In this document: positions 1 through 7,500 of the stretch, piece by piece | Layout: every line of letters begins with the position of its first letter | Position numbering within the stretch: position 1 is the first letter of the stretch | DNA from: Candidatus Bathyarchaeota archaeon | GTDB lineage: Archaea; Thermoproteota; Bathyarchaeia; TCS64 | DNA length: 7,593 nucleotides | Direction of reading: 5' to 3' | NCBI GenBank assembly: GCA_030670015.1 | Contig: DAOVCM010000032.1 | Span: 1-7,593 of the forward strand | Position numbers and translations under genes: made by a program | The notes under the pieces: model-generated | What the model was told of the DNA's origin: nothing | Database searches by the model: none | What the model saw: the letters and a program-made list of their open reading frames with translations, nothing else

Positions 1-281
1 ACCCCTGAGATGTTAAGACTATGAGATCGAGCGAAGTCGAATGACCCTACTTCCTCAGGAATAATCTTGTGTATGGTGCCAGGCTCAGCGCCAGTTTTTA
101 TCGCATCAATGATTACAACGTTATCGCGACCCCTGATGTACTCTAGTATCTCGATGTTTGCAGTTGACATATCTACGGCTTCGATATCAGGCCTCTCCTC
201 TCTGAGAATCCTGACTACGTGTATTCCTACGCCATCGTCGGCTCGAAGAAGGTTACCTATACCTATTACTGTGTTCCTCAA
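1..281 (-). CDS. [NiFe]-hydrogenase maturation protease, 5' part (runs off left edge)
   Basis: This is the HyaD/HycI/FrcD family of nickel-dependent endopeptidases, which remove the C-terminal peptide of a [NiFe] large subunit after nickel insertion in the cytoplasm. Seen: 93 codons with no stop before the edge. The N-terminal signature GIGNLLRADDGVG lies at about residues 7-19. D16, D59 (in VVIIDAI) and H87 (in SHSL) sit where the three nickel-ligand positions of this family fall (E16, D62, H93 in E. coli HybD). Family members are about 150-170 aa, so roughly 60-75 residues are missing. The TTG start at 281-279 is the only plausible one: an in-frame TGA lies 15 bases upstream and the signature begins a few residues later. 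Its TTG overlaps the mvhA stop as TTGA. AAAGGA at 289-294 is a fair ribosome-binding site. Its substrate is most likely the MvhA encoded just upstream (inference from position). Confidence 0.9.
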   Translation of the reverse strand, partial: MRNTVIGIGNLLRADDGVGIHVVRILREERPDIEAVDMSTANIEILEYIRGRDNVVIIDAIKTGAEPGTIHKIIPEEVGSFDFARSHSLNISG

Positions 282-1741
282 CTGAGGTTCCTTTCAAGTT
301 GCCTTACTAATTTGCCATCGTTGTCGTATATATTAACAGCTAACGGCATCTCCCCGGGCAGGCAATGAGTGGCGCACGCGAAACAGGGATCATAAGCTCG
401 GAACCCCATCTCCACCATATTTAGGAGGCCTTCGGTGATTTCTCCTCCTTTTATGAGGGCCTTAGCCGCGTCGCGTATGGACATACAGATGTCCGCGTAG
501 TTGTTTGTGGTTGCTACGATGAGGTTCACCTTCTCAATCAGGCCATCGCTGTCTACCTTATAGTGATGAAAGAGTGTGCCGCGGGCAGCCTCCACGACGC
601 CGACGCCCTCTCCCGGCTCTCCAATAGGGTTCCGCAGGTTGCTACGTGTGATCTCGGAGTCGGTTGCCAGCTCAACTGCTCTCTCTGATGCGTAAAGCAG
701 CTCAACAAGCCTAGCCCAGTGGAAGGCTAGAGTCGAGTTCACAGGCCGTCCGCCTAGGGTGTTAAACATTCTCTTGTACTCCTCTTCAGCTAGTGGCGTA
801 GCCATACCCTCCGCAGCATTCAGCCTTCCAAGTGGACCGACACGAAACACTCCACTATTCGGGCCATCGGTAAACCCCTTCCAGCCCACTTTATTGAGGT
901 AAGTGAACTTCGAGTAGGTCCACGGCTCGACGTGCTCTGAGATGTGGTCGAGGTAATCGTTCGCTTCGAACCTGTCGAATTCCCTTCCATTTTGGTCCGT
1001 GACGCGAACATCTCCGTCGTAGAAGTTTACCTGGTTATTCTCATCGACCAGACCCATGTTGTAGGTATACAGTTGGTACGGGTCACTGAGGATGAGGTCT
1101 ACATAGTCCTTGTTCCCGAGTACAACGTCGTTGAACAGCCCCAAGGTGAACTGGGCAAACTCGACTGAGGAGCGTGCCATATTCTCTATCTCGTGCCGTT
1201 CCTCCTCGTTCAACCCCTTCGAGATGCCCCCGGGCAGGCCGCAGGTTGGATGAGTTGCCTTTCCGCCGAGAATTTCCGTGATCTTCTGACCGTATGCCCT
1301 GTGTTTTATAACTTGCTTGACGACATCGATGCCTACCTTCTTGAGGACGCCGAATATGTTCCTCTCTGAAGGGGGGGCGTCGGGTCCGACGACGAAGTCC
1401 GGTGCGCCGAGGAAGTAGAAGTGGAGTATGTGGTCGTAGATTGTGTAGCCCATGTACATGAGCTCCCTCAGCTTGGTGGCTGTCGAGGTGGGCTCTACTT
1501 TGTATACTGCGTCTAGCGCCTTTGCGGAGGCCATGTGGTGGGCAACGGGGCAGACACCGCAGATACGGGATGTAATTATTGGCATGTCCTCCGCCCTGCG
1601 CCCCTCGCAGAAACGCTCGAAGCCTCTCAGCTCCGGGATCTGCAGGTAAGCGTTCTCAACATTCCCTTCGTCGTTGAGGAAGATGGTTATCTTCCCGTGG
1701 CCTTCAAGTCTGGTTATTGGGTCAATTGTTACTGTCTTCAT
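278..1741 (-). CDS. mvhA: F420-nonreducing [NiFe]-hydrogenase large (catalytic) subunit, MvhA type
   Basis: Catalytic subunit of a cytoplasmic group 3 (3c-like) [NiFe] hydrogenase that oxidises H2 and feeds electrons to the small subunit MvhG. Seen: 487 aa, close to the usual ~470. An N-terminal RLEGHG (R11-G16) is followed by the first nickel motif, RICGVCPVAH, with C61 and C64. The second, DPCFACATH, has C453 and C456. Together these are the four cysteines that hold the NiFe site. Cysteine, not selenocysteine, is used. A 28-residue tail after H459 (starting CLPGEMPL) is the peptide expected to be cut off by the maturation protease, whose gene follows directly. The ATG start overlaps the mvhG stop as ATGA, and GGAG/GTGATG stretches lie 5-12 bases upstream. 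MvhA-like tails and pairing with MvhD and Hdr genes make an F420-reducing FrhA or a bidirectional HoxH unlikely. Confidence 0.96.
   Translation of the reverse strand: MKTVTIDPITRLEGHGKITIFLNDEGNVENAYLQIPELRGFERFCEGRRAEDMPIITSRICGVCPVAHHMASAKALDAVYKVEPTSTATKLRELMYMGYTIYDHILHFYFLGAPDFVVGPDAPPSERNIFGVLKKVGIDVVKQVIKHRAYGQKITEILGGKATHPTCGLPGGISKGLNEEERHEIENMARSSVEFAQFTLGLFNDVVLGNKDYVDLILSDPYQLYTYNMGLVDENNQVNFYDGDVRVTDQNGREFDRFEANDYLDHISEHVEPWTYSKFTYLNKVGWKGFTDGPNSGVFRVGPLGRLNAAEGMATPLAEEEYKRMFNTLGGRPVNSTLAFHWARLVELLYASERAVELATDSEITRSNLRNPIGEPGEGVGVVEAARGTLFHHYKVDSDGLIEKVNLIVATTNNYADICMSIRDAAKALIKGGEITEGLLNMVEMGFRAYDPCFACATHCLPGEMPLAVNIYDNDGKLVRQLERNLS
289..294 (-). promoter_or_regulatory. Ribosome-binding site supporting the TTG start of the protease gene
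   Basis: AAAGGA on the minus strand lies 7 bases before the TTG at 281-279, inside the last codons of mvhA. It supports this rare start, which shares bases with the mvhA stop codon. Confidence 0.5.
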
Positions 1742-2712
1742 CTCTTCATCACTCTCCTGTTCACGATAGAGGAGGGGAGTCCGTACTTGTAGAAGGTTCC
1801 AACCGGGTCCTTCAGCTGCTCCATCAGCTCCTCGGGGTCGAAGCCCTCCTCCTTCTCCGAGGCCAGTCCCAGCACTGTGGAGAGCGCCGAGATCATGGCT
1901 GACCCTTGTTCAATTGCCTCGGGGCAAGGTCCTCCGCAACCTGTGCAGGGCATGTTCGCATTTAGGCACATGGCGCCGCAGCCACCTCTCGTTGCAGGTC
2001 CCATGCATATGATTCCCTGATCTAGGAGGCATTTCTCTGGGTCAGGTTCAAAGTCGATGATCCGCCTTATTGCGGGGATCTTTTTCTCCTCACGGGTTCT
2101 TGGACATTCATCGCAAACCGATTTTGGTGGGGCCAATACAGCGCCTTTAGGCGGGAGGCTTCCCCCAGCGATGGCTTGAACAGCCTCTATAATCAGGGTT
2201 GGTGGAGGCGGGCAGCCTGGTATGTAATAGTCGACTTCGACCACCTGATCCAATGTTTTAACGGTGTTGTAGAACTTGGGCAACGTAAGCACGCCTTCCT
2301 CCGTCTCGACCGATACCTCTGGGACGATCATTGTGGGGTTAACGGTTGAAGGTGACTCTAGATAGGCCCTCTCGAACACCTCTCTACGGTCAGCGACGTT
2401 CGCCAGCCCTGGAATGCCTCCTATGTGGGCGCAGGTGCCGAAGGCGATGAGAATTTTTGCCTTCCGCCTCAGCAGATTCGCCAAGTCCTCCTGCTCCTCC
2501 GTGCGGACGGCGCCGTTAAAGAAGCAGACATCCATGAAACCGTCTGGCATCGCCTCAACATCCTTGTATTTCACGTCCATCGCCACAGGCCAGAAGACGA
2601 TGTCAGCGATCTCCAGCACATCTAGGATCTTCTCATTTATGTCAAGGACGGCGATCTCGCACCCTCCGCAGCTGGCGGCCCAGTAGAACCCGAATTTCAG
2701 CTTCTCCAACAT
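1738..2712 (-). CDS. mvhG: F420-nonreducing [NiFe]-hydrogenase small (iron-sulfur) subunit, MvhG type
   Basis: Electron-transfer subunit that carries electrons from the NiFe site of MvhA towards MvhD. Seen: 324 aa. The proximal [4Fe-4S] ligands are C15 and C18 (SCGGCE), C94 (FGTCAH) and C167 (PGCPPPP). A C-terminal cysteine-rich region (residues 200-263) contains C200, C203, C228, C236, C245, C249, C256, C259 and C263, enough for two more [4Fe-4S] clusters. There is no twin-arginine signal or membrane segment, so the enzyme is cytoplasmic, unlike membrane-bound uptake hydrogenases. The length is slightly above the ~300 usual for MvhG, the excess being a charged C-terminal tail. The ATG directly abuts the hdrB stop (zero spacing). 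GGAGG at 2718-2722, 5 bases before the ATG, is a good ribosome-binding site. The FrhG subunit of F420-reducing enzymes is the nearest alternative, but no FrhB-like gene is present. Confidence 0.95.
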   Translation of the reverse strand: MLEKLKFGFYWAASCGGCEIAVLDINEKILDVLEIADIVFWPVAMDVKYKDVEAMPDGFMDVCFFNGAVRTEEQEDLANLLRRKAKILIAFGTCAHIGGIPGLANVADRREVFERAYLESPSTVNPTMIVPEVSVETEEGVLTLPKFYNTVKTLDQVVEVDYYIPGCPPPPTLIIEAVQAIAGGSLPPKGAVLAPPKSVCDECPRTREEKKIPAIRRIIDFEPDPEKCLLDQGIICMGPATRGGCGAMCLNANMPCTGCGGPCPEAIEQGSAMISALSTVLGLASEKEEGFDPEELMEQLKDPVGTFYKYGLPSSIVNRRVMKR

Positions 2713-3573
2713 TCAGTCCTCCATGAAGTCGAGTATACGCGAGGCATCTATCTTGTTGTTTTCAATACCGAGCTCCTCATAGTCAAGACCCAGAGCCAAC
2801 CCCAGCAGCTGGGGATAGTGGACAACAGGGACATCAGGTGACGTCTCTGTCATCAGCTGGCACCGCTCATAGGTTAGGAAGCAGAAGGGGCAAACAGTCA
2901 CCATGATGTCAGCGTATTTTTTCACGGTCTCAACCTTCTCCAAGCCGACACTCCATGTAACGTCCTCGCGTATTCCCATGATGGGCCCTGTACAACACTC
3001 CAGCTTATTCGGGTATGCGATGCTTTCAGCTCCGGTCACGTTGATAAGCTCATCTAGGGTCGTCGGCACTTCCGGGTCGTCGTACAACATCACATCAGAG
3101 GGCTTCAACAAGTGGCATCCGTAGTGCGCACCTACCTTGAGACCCTTGAGCGGGTGATCCACCGCCTTTCTTATCTTGTCGAGGCCAATGTCCTCCTTAA
3201 GCATCTTGACGAAGTGCTTGATCTCGACAGTTCCTTTGAACCTCTTCCCCACGTCAGCGAGAACATCATTGACTTTCACCCTTAATTCTAGGTCTTCCTT
3301 TAGCTCCTTGTTCGCCTTTGTCAGTACCTCCGTGCAGCCGTTACATACAGTGATTATGTCCATCCCCATATCCTCGGCTATGCAGATGTTCCGAGCCGCT
3401 ATGGCAAGAGCGGTTATGTGATCAAGCGTCTCAAGGTATGTTGTCCCGCAGCAGCTCGACCCCGGCATGTCTATAAGCTCCACGCCAAGCCGTTCAGCCA
3501 CCTTTCTAGTCGACGTTTCGTAGCCCCACAGCCGAGCTAGCGTGGTGCACCCAACGAAGAACGCGTACCGCAT
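2713..3573 (-). CDS. hdrB: Heterodisulfide reductase subunit B (catalytic, two CCG domains)
   Basis: Disulfide-reducing subunit of soluble HdrABC; in methanogens it reduces CoM-S-S-CoB using two noncubane [4Fe-4S] clusters. Seen: 286 aa with both cysteine-rich (CCG) repeats. The first has C9, C41/C42 (SSCCG), C77 and C80 (CNGC). The second has C153 (YGCHLL), C193/C194 and C228/C231 (CPFC). All ten expected cysteines are present, so catalysis is probably intact. One oddity: the second repeat reads CCTG, not the usual CCG. The length is typical of HdrB (~290). The ATG is one base after the hdrC stop, with GGAGGT at 3581-3586, 7 bases upstream. The physiological disulfide cannot be read from the sequence; CoM-S-S-CoB is likely only if the host makes these thiols. 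HdrD-type membrane partners and succinate-dehydrogenase-linked CCG proteins are ruled out by the adjacent hdrC, hdrA and mvhD. Confidence 0.95.
   Translation of the reverse strand: MRYAFFVGCTTLARLWGYETSTRKVAERLGVELIDMPGSSCCGTTYLETLDHITALAIAARNICIAEDMGMDIITVCNGCTEVLTKANKELKEDLELRVKVNDVLADVGKRFKGTVEIKHFVKMLKEDIGLDKIRKAVDHPLKGLKVGAHYGCHLLKPSDVMLYDDPEVPTTLDELINVTGAESIAYPNKLECCTGPIMGIREDVTWSVGLEKVETVKKYADIMVTVCPFCFLTYERCQLMTETSPDVPVVHYPQLLGLALGLDYEELGIENNKIDASRILDFMED
2718..2722 (-). promoter_or_regulatory. Ribosome-binding site of mvhG
   Basis: GGAGG on the minus strand, 5 bases before the mvhG ATG and contained in the last codons of hdrB. It supports separate initiation although the two genes have no spacer. 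Confidence 0.6.
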
Positions 3574-3574
3574 C

Positions 3575-4096
3575 TCAGCAACCTCCGATGAGGTCGAGAA
3601 AACCTGTCTTCCGCATTATCACCTCTATCTCTTCAATATCGGGCTCAGGCGCAGGGGGCAGATCCTCGTCTTCCCTCATCTCGTTCTGGAAATCGTCGAT
3701 CTCGTAGATGTATCCCATCTCAGCGATACTCTTCATAAGCGCCTTGTATGTTGGGTGGATGATTCCTTCCTTCAGTGCAAGCTTACGGAGCGCTGAAATT
3801 ATCTCGGATATTCGTACCTGTTCCGGGCAGCGCTCATAGCACGTGTAACATCCAGCACACAGCCACACTGTGTCTCCCTTCAGCAGCCTGTCTTTCTGTC
3901 CATAAGCGGCGAGTCTCGCAATACGCCTTGGTCTAAACTCCTCTACATGCATCGCTACTGGGCAGTCAGCGGTGCATGTGCCACACTGGTAGCAGAGCAT
4001 TAGCCTCTCGGCGCCAGGAATCTCCATAAACCTCCGCCTGAAGTCGAGATCAGCCTGAGAGATCCTTATCTCCTTCGCTTCCGTCAATTCAGTCAC
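3575..4096 (-). CDS. hdrC: Heterodisulfide reductase subunit C (two-[4Fe-4S] ferredoxin-like)
   Basis: Small iron-sulfur subunit that relays electrons from HdrA to the catalytic subunit HdrB. Seen: 173 aa, usual for HdrC. Two CxxCxxCxxxCP motifs occur, C35/C38/C41/C45 (CYQCGTCTADCP) and C80/C83/C86/C90 (CAGCYTCYERCP), each binding one [4Fe-4S]. The tail is acidic and proline-containing (about residues 140-157) and ends in GGC. The order hdrC-hdrB, with one base between them, is the common arrangement. The start is uncertain. The GTG at 4096-4094 overlaps mvhD by 8 bases but has a GGAG only one base away. A TTG three codons downstream (4087-4085) is better spaced (10 bases) from the same GGAG. 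The choice changes only the first three residues, outside the cluster motifs. Confidence 0.95.
   Translation of the reverse strand: MTELTEAKEIRISQADLDFRRRFMEIPGAERLMLCYQCGTCTADCPVAMHVEEFRPRRIARLAAYGQKDRLLKGDTVWLCAGCYTCYERCPEQVRISEIISALRKLALKEGIIHPTYKALMKSIAEMGYIYEIDDFQNEMREDEDLPPAPEPDIEEIEVIMRKTGFLDLIGGC
3581..3586 (-). promoter_or_regulatory. Ribosome-binding site of hdrB
   Basis: GGAGGT on the minus strand, 7 bases before the hdrB ATG, lying within the end of hdrC. It fixes the start at 3573. Confidence 0.65.
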
Positions 4097-4532
4097 TCTC
4101 CGCCGTGACCGAGATCTCGATCTTCCTAAGCGGACATGGTCCTAGCTTCTTCAGATCGTCGACCATCTCACGGATAACTCGGGCGAACTTTTCCCCCTCG
4201 GCTGCTGAGATCCACTCAAGCCTCAGTCTTTCCGGCTCCAGCCCTAGTTGGAGCATTAACTTCTTCAACAGCGCAACACGCCTCTGCGCCTTAAGGTTGC
4301 CCGAGATGTAGTGGCAGTCGTTTGGCGGGTGGCAGCCAGCTACAAGTACGCCGTCGGCGCCGTCCTTGAAGGCTTCGAGGATGTATGCGGGGTGAACACT
4401 TCCGCTGCACATAACCCTTATAACGCGGAGGTTTGGAGGGTACTGAAACCTACTTACACCCGCAAGATCCGCCCCGGCGTAACTACACCAGTTACATAGG
4501 AAGCCCACAATCCTGGGCTCGAACTCAGTCAT
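4089..4532 (-). CDS. mvhD: F420-nonreducing hydrogenase iron-sulfur subunit D ([2Fe-2S], Mvh-Hdr linker)
   Basis: MvhD carries a [2Fe-2S] cluster and physically links the hydrogenase MvhAG to HdrA, so it marks this hydrogenase as an Hdr partner. Seen: 147 aa, normal for the family. The conserved cysteines are C13 and C16 (LCNWCSYAGAD), C42 (MCSGSVHP), C67 and C73 (GCHPPNDCHY). All five family cysteines are present. The gene lies directly after hdrA. In some other lineages mvhD is fused to hdrA, and here it is separate. The ATG overlaps the hdrA stop as ATGA, with GGAGGTGA at 4537-4544. The 3' end overlaps hdrC by 8 bases. The C-terminus (about residues 90-147) is charged and mostly helical-looking, with no further motif. 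Confidence 0.95.
   Translation of the reverse strand: MTEFEPRIVGFLCNWCSYAGADLAGVSRFQYPPNLRVIRVMCSGSVHPAYILEAFKDGADGVLVAGCHPPNDCHYISGNLKAQRRVALLKKLMLQLGLEPERLRLEWISAAEGEKFARVIREMVDDLKKLGPCPLRKIEISVTAESD
4098..4101 (-). promoter_or_regulatory. Shine-Dalgarno core that leaves the hdrC start ambiguous
   Basis: GGAG on the minus strand lies one base before the GTG at 4096-4094 and ten bases before an in-frame TTG at 4087-4085. By spacing alone the TTG is favoured. Confidence 0.4.
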
Positions 4533-7500
4533 GCCCTCACCTCCAAGAACGCCGCACGTACCTGAGACAAGATCTCATCATCCGTGAAGTGGCCGACAGT
4601 GATAGCCCCTGAAGGGCAGGTGGAGGCACAGACGCCGCATCCCTTACAGAGCTCCTCGACGACACGGGAGTGCAGCTTTCCCTCCTCCTCAACCATCTCG
4701 ATGGCGTTGAATTCGCAGACAGCCTCACACATCCTACAGCCTGAACAGTAGTCCTCGTTCACGTGAGCGATAGCCCCCTCGATCTCCAGCATCGGCCTCG
4801 ATATAATCGTCATAGCCCGAGCGGCAGCTCCACAGGCTTGACTGATGCTCTCGTCTATTGATTTCGGTCCATGGGCAAGCCCGCAGAGGAATATCCCGTC
4901 AGTCGCGAAGTCCAACGGTCTCAGCTTCATATGGGCTTCTAGGAAGAAGCCGTCTTTGCTCAGTGGCACCTTCAGCAAGCCTGATAGCCGGGGGTTGTCA
5001 GGTGAAGGTATTATGCCGGCGCTGAGCACTATTGTGTCAGGTTCGATGATGACTTTTTCCCTGAGTACCGGATCTATCACTGAGACTTCGAGTCCACCAT
5101 CATTCGATACAAGTGGCTTGTGATCGTCGTCGTAACGGATGAACATGACGCCTTTCCTCCTGGCCTCCCGGTAATAGTCCTCATTGAAACCATATGTACG
5201 CATGTCCTTGTACAGAACGAAGACAGCAGCGTTGGGATTAACCTCATGAATCTTCAACGCGTTCTTCACGGCATCATTGCAGCACACACGGGAGCAGTAG
5301 TGACGCTCTTCACAGCGGGACCCGACACATTGTATCATTACAACTGAGTTGGGCTTGAATTGACCATCAGCTAGCTTCTCCTCTAGTTCAAGCTGGGTCA
5401 TCACACTGTCTTCTAAGCCATAGAAATATTCGGTGGGCGTGTATTCCACGCCTCCTGTGGCGATGATGACAACCCCGTGGTTGATGACCGTTTCTTCGCC
5501 ATCGTTGAGGATTGTTGTCTCGAAGTTCCCGACGTACCCGCTGGTCTCTTTCATGTATGTTCTGAGATGAACGTTGATGTTTTCGTTGCCCTCGACCCTT
5601 GTGATCAGATCAGTAAGCCTCTCCTGGGGGTCCTCGCCACCTAGCACGTATCTGATCTTGCGGAGATTACCGCCAAGTACGTTCTCTTTCTCTAAGAGGT
5701 GGACCTCGTACCCCTGCTCGGCGATTTCAAGGGCCGCAGTCATCCCAGATACGCCGCCGCCAATTACGAGAGCTACCGGGGTGACCTTGACCTTCGGCTT
5801 CTGGAGCGGTTGGAGAAGCCTCGCTTTCGCAACTGCCATCCTAACGAGGTCCTTCGCCTTCTCCGTTGCAGCCTCCGGCTCGTGCATGTGCACCCAACTA
5901 CACTGATCCCGGATGTTAGCCATCTCGAAGAGATAGGGGTTAAGCCCGGCACTCTGTAGGGTTTCACGGAACAAAGGTTCGTGGGTGCGCGGCGTGCAGC
6001 TGGCGACTACTACCCTGTTTAAATCGTGTTCGATTATCTTTTCTTTCATATTTTCCTGCGTGTCCTGCGAACAGGTGTACAAGTTGGACTCAGCATATGC
6101 AACATTCTGAAGACTGTTAGCGTACTCCACTACCGCAGGGACATCGACGACGCCTCCGATGTTGATCCCACAATGGCAGACAAAGACCCCGATCCTAGGC
6201 TCCTGTCCTTCCACCAGTCTCTCAGGAGGATATTCCACACTGGTGATGAGGGTATCACGCTCCGACGCGATCATCTTCGCTGCTTTTGACGCTGCGCCAC
6301 TTGCCTGCGCCACGCTGTCGGGTATGTCTTTAGGTGAAGAAAATGCGCCGCAGACATAGATACCTGGACGAGTCGTTTCGAGGGGAGAGAAGACCCCCGT
6401 CTTACAGAAGCCGTGATTGTTAAGTTCAATACCTAGGATGTCTACGAATTTCTTAGCGTCTGCCGGCGGCTTCATACCAACTGTGAGCACGACCATATAG
6501 AACTTTACGCGTTTTACAATGTCGTCCTCATCGTATGTGATAAAGAGGTCGTGGGTGTCAGGTTCCTCATCCACGTGAGACACCCTGCAGCGGATGAACG
6601 TGACGCCGTGTTCCTCATCGGCGCGAGTGTAGTAGTCATCGAACTCCTTGCCGAAAGCGCGGATATCCATGAAGAAGATCGTGGTCTTCAGCCCCGGATT
6701 GTGTTCCTGGGCGATTACCGCCTCCTTGATGGCGTACATACAGCAGACGCTGCTGCAGTATGGGTTTTTAACACGCTCATCTCTCGAACCTACGCATTGA
6801 ATGAAGGCAACCCTTCGAGGAAGCTTGCCATCCGAAGGCCTCAGGACGGTACCGCCATAGGGTCCGGTTGCGCTGAGGATGCGCTCAAACTCTATGCTCG
6901 TGACAACGTTCGGGTACCTTCCATAGCCGTACTCGCCGAGGATGTTTGCGTCGAACGATTCGAAGCCTGGAGCGAGAATGATTGAACCAACATTCAATAC
7001 AACCTCCACATCCTCTTCATCATACATAATGGCCCCAGGTTTACAGACCTCGCTACATATACCGCAGCCTATGCACTTTTCACGGTCGATGGTGAATGTG
7101 AGTGGTATAGCTTGGGGATATCGGATGAAAATGCTCGGACGCTCGCTGAACCCCTCGTTGTACTCGTCGATGGCGGAAACGGGGCACTTCTGCGCACAAA
7201 TACCACACCCCGTACACTTGTCTGGATCGACCCGCCTAGCCAGCTTGTTGACTGTGACCTTGAAGTTGCCCGCCTCGCCCTCGACGCTCTTCAGTTTTGT
7301 GTAGGTGATTAGGTCAACGTTAGGGTGCCTCCCAGCACCTACGAGTTTGGGAGCTAGGATACACATGGCACAATCGTTCGTAGGGAATGTCTTGTCCAGC
7401 TGGGTCATGACACCGCCGATGCTTGAAAGCTTCTCAAGCATGAAGACCTTGAAGCCTGAGTTAGCCAAGTCGAGGCTTGCCTGGATACCCGCGATTCCGC

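Noticed and set aside
1371..1377. Run of seven G (seven C on the coding strand) inside mvhA, a possible frameshift site
   Set aside because: The mvhA frame continues intact on both sides with family-typical sequence, so there is no sign of an error or programmed shift.
278..1741. F420-reducing hydrogenase (Frh) as an alternative identity
   Set aside because: There is no FrhB-like flavoprotein gene, and the presence of mvhD with hdrABC identifies the F420-nonreducing Mvh type.
1738..2712. Membrane-bound or exported uptake hydrogenase
   Set aside because: The small subunit lacks a twin-arginine signal peptide and a C-terminal membrane anchor, and no cytochrome b subunit is encoded.
6551..7304. 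Plus-strand open frames at 6551-6985 (144 codons) and 6942-7304 (120 codons)
   Set aside because: They lie opposite hdrA, whose minus-strand reading is rich in recognisable motifs throughout. Their translations show no family features and they have no convincing ribosome-binding site. The other plus-strand frames in the window are likewise antisense shadows.
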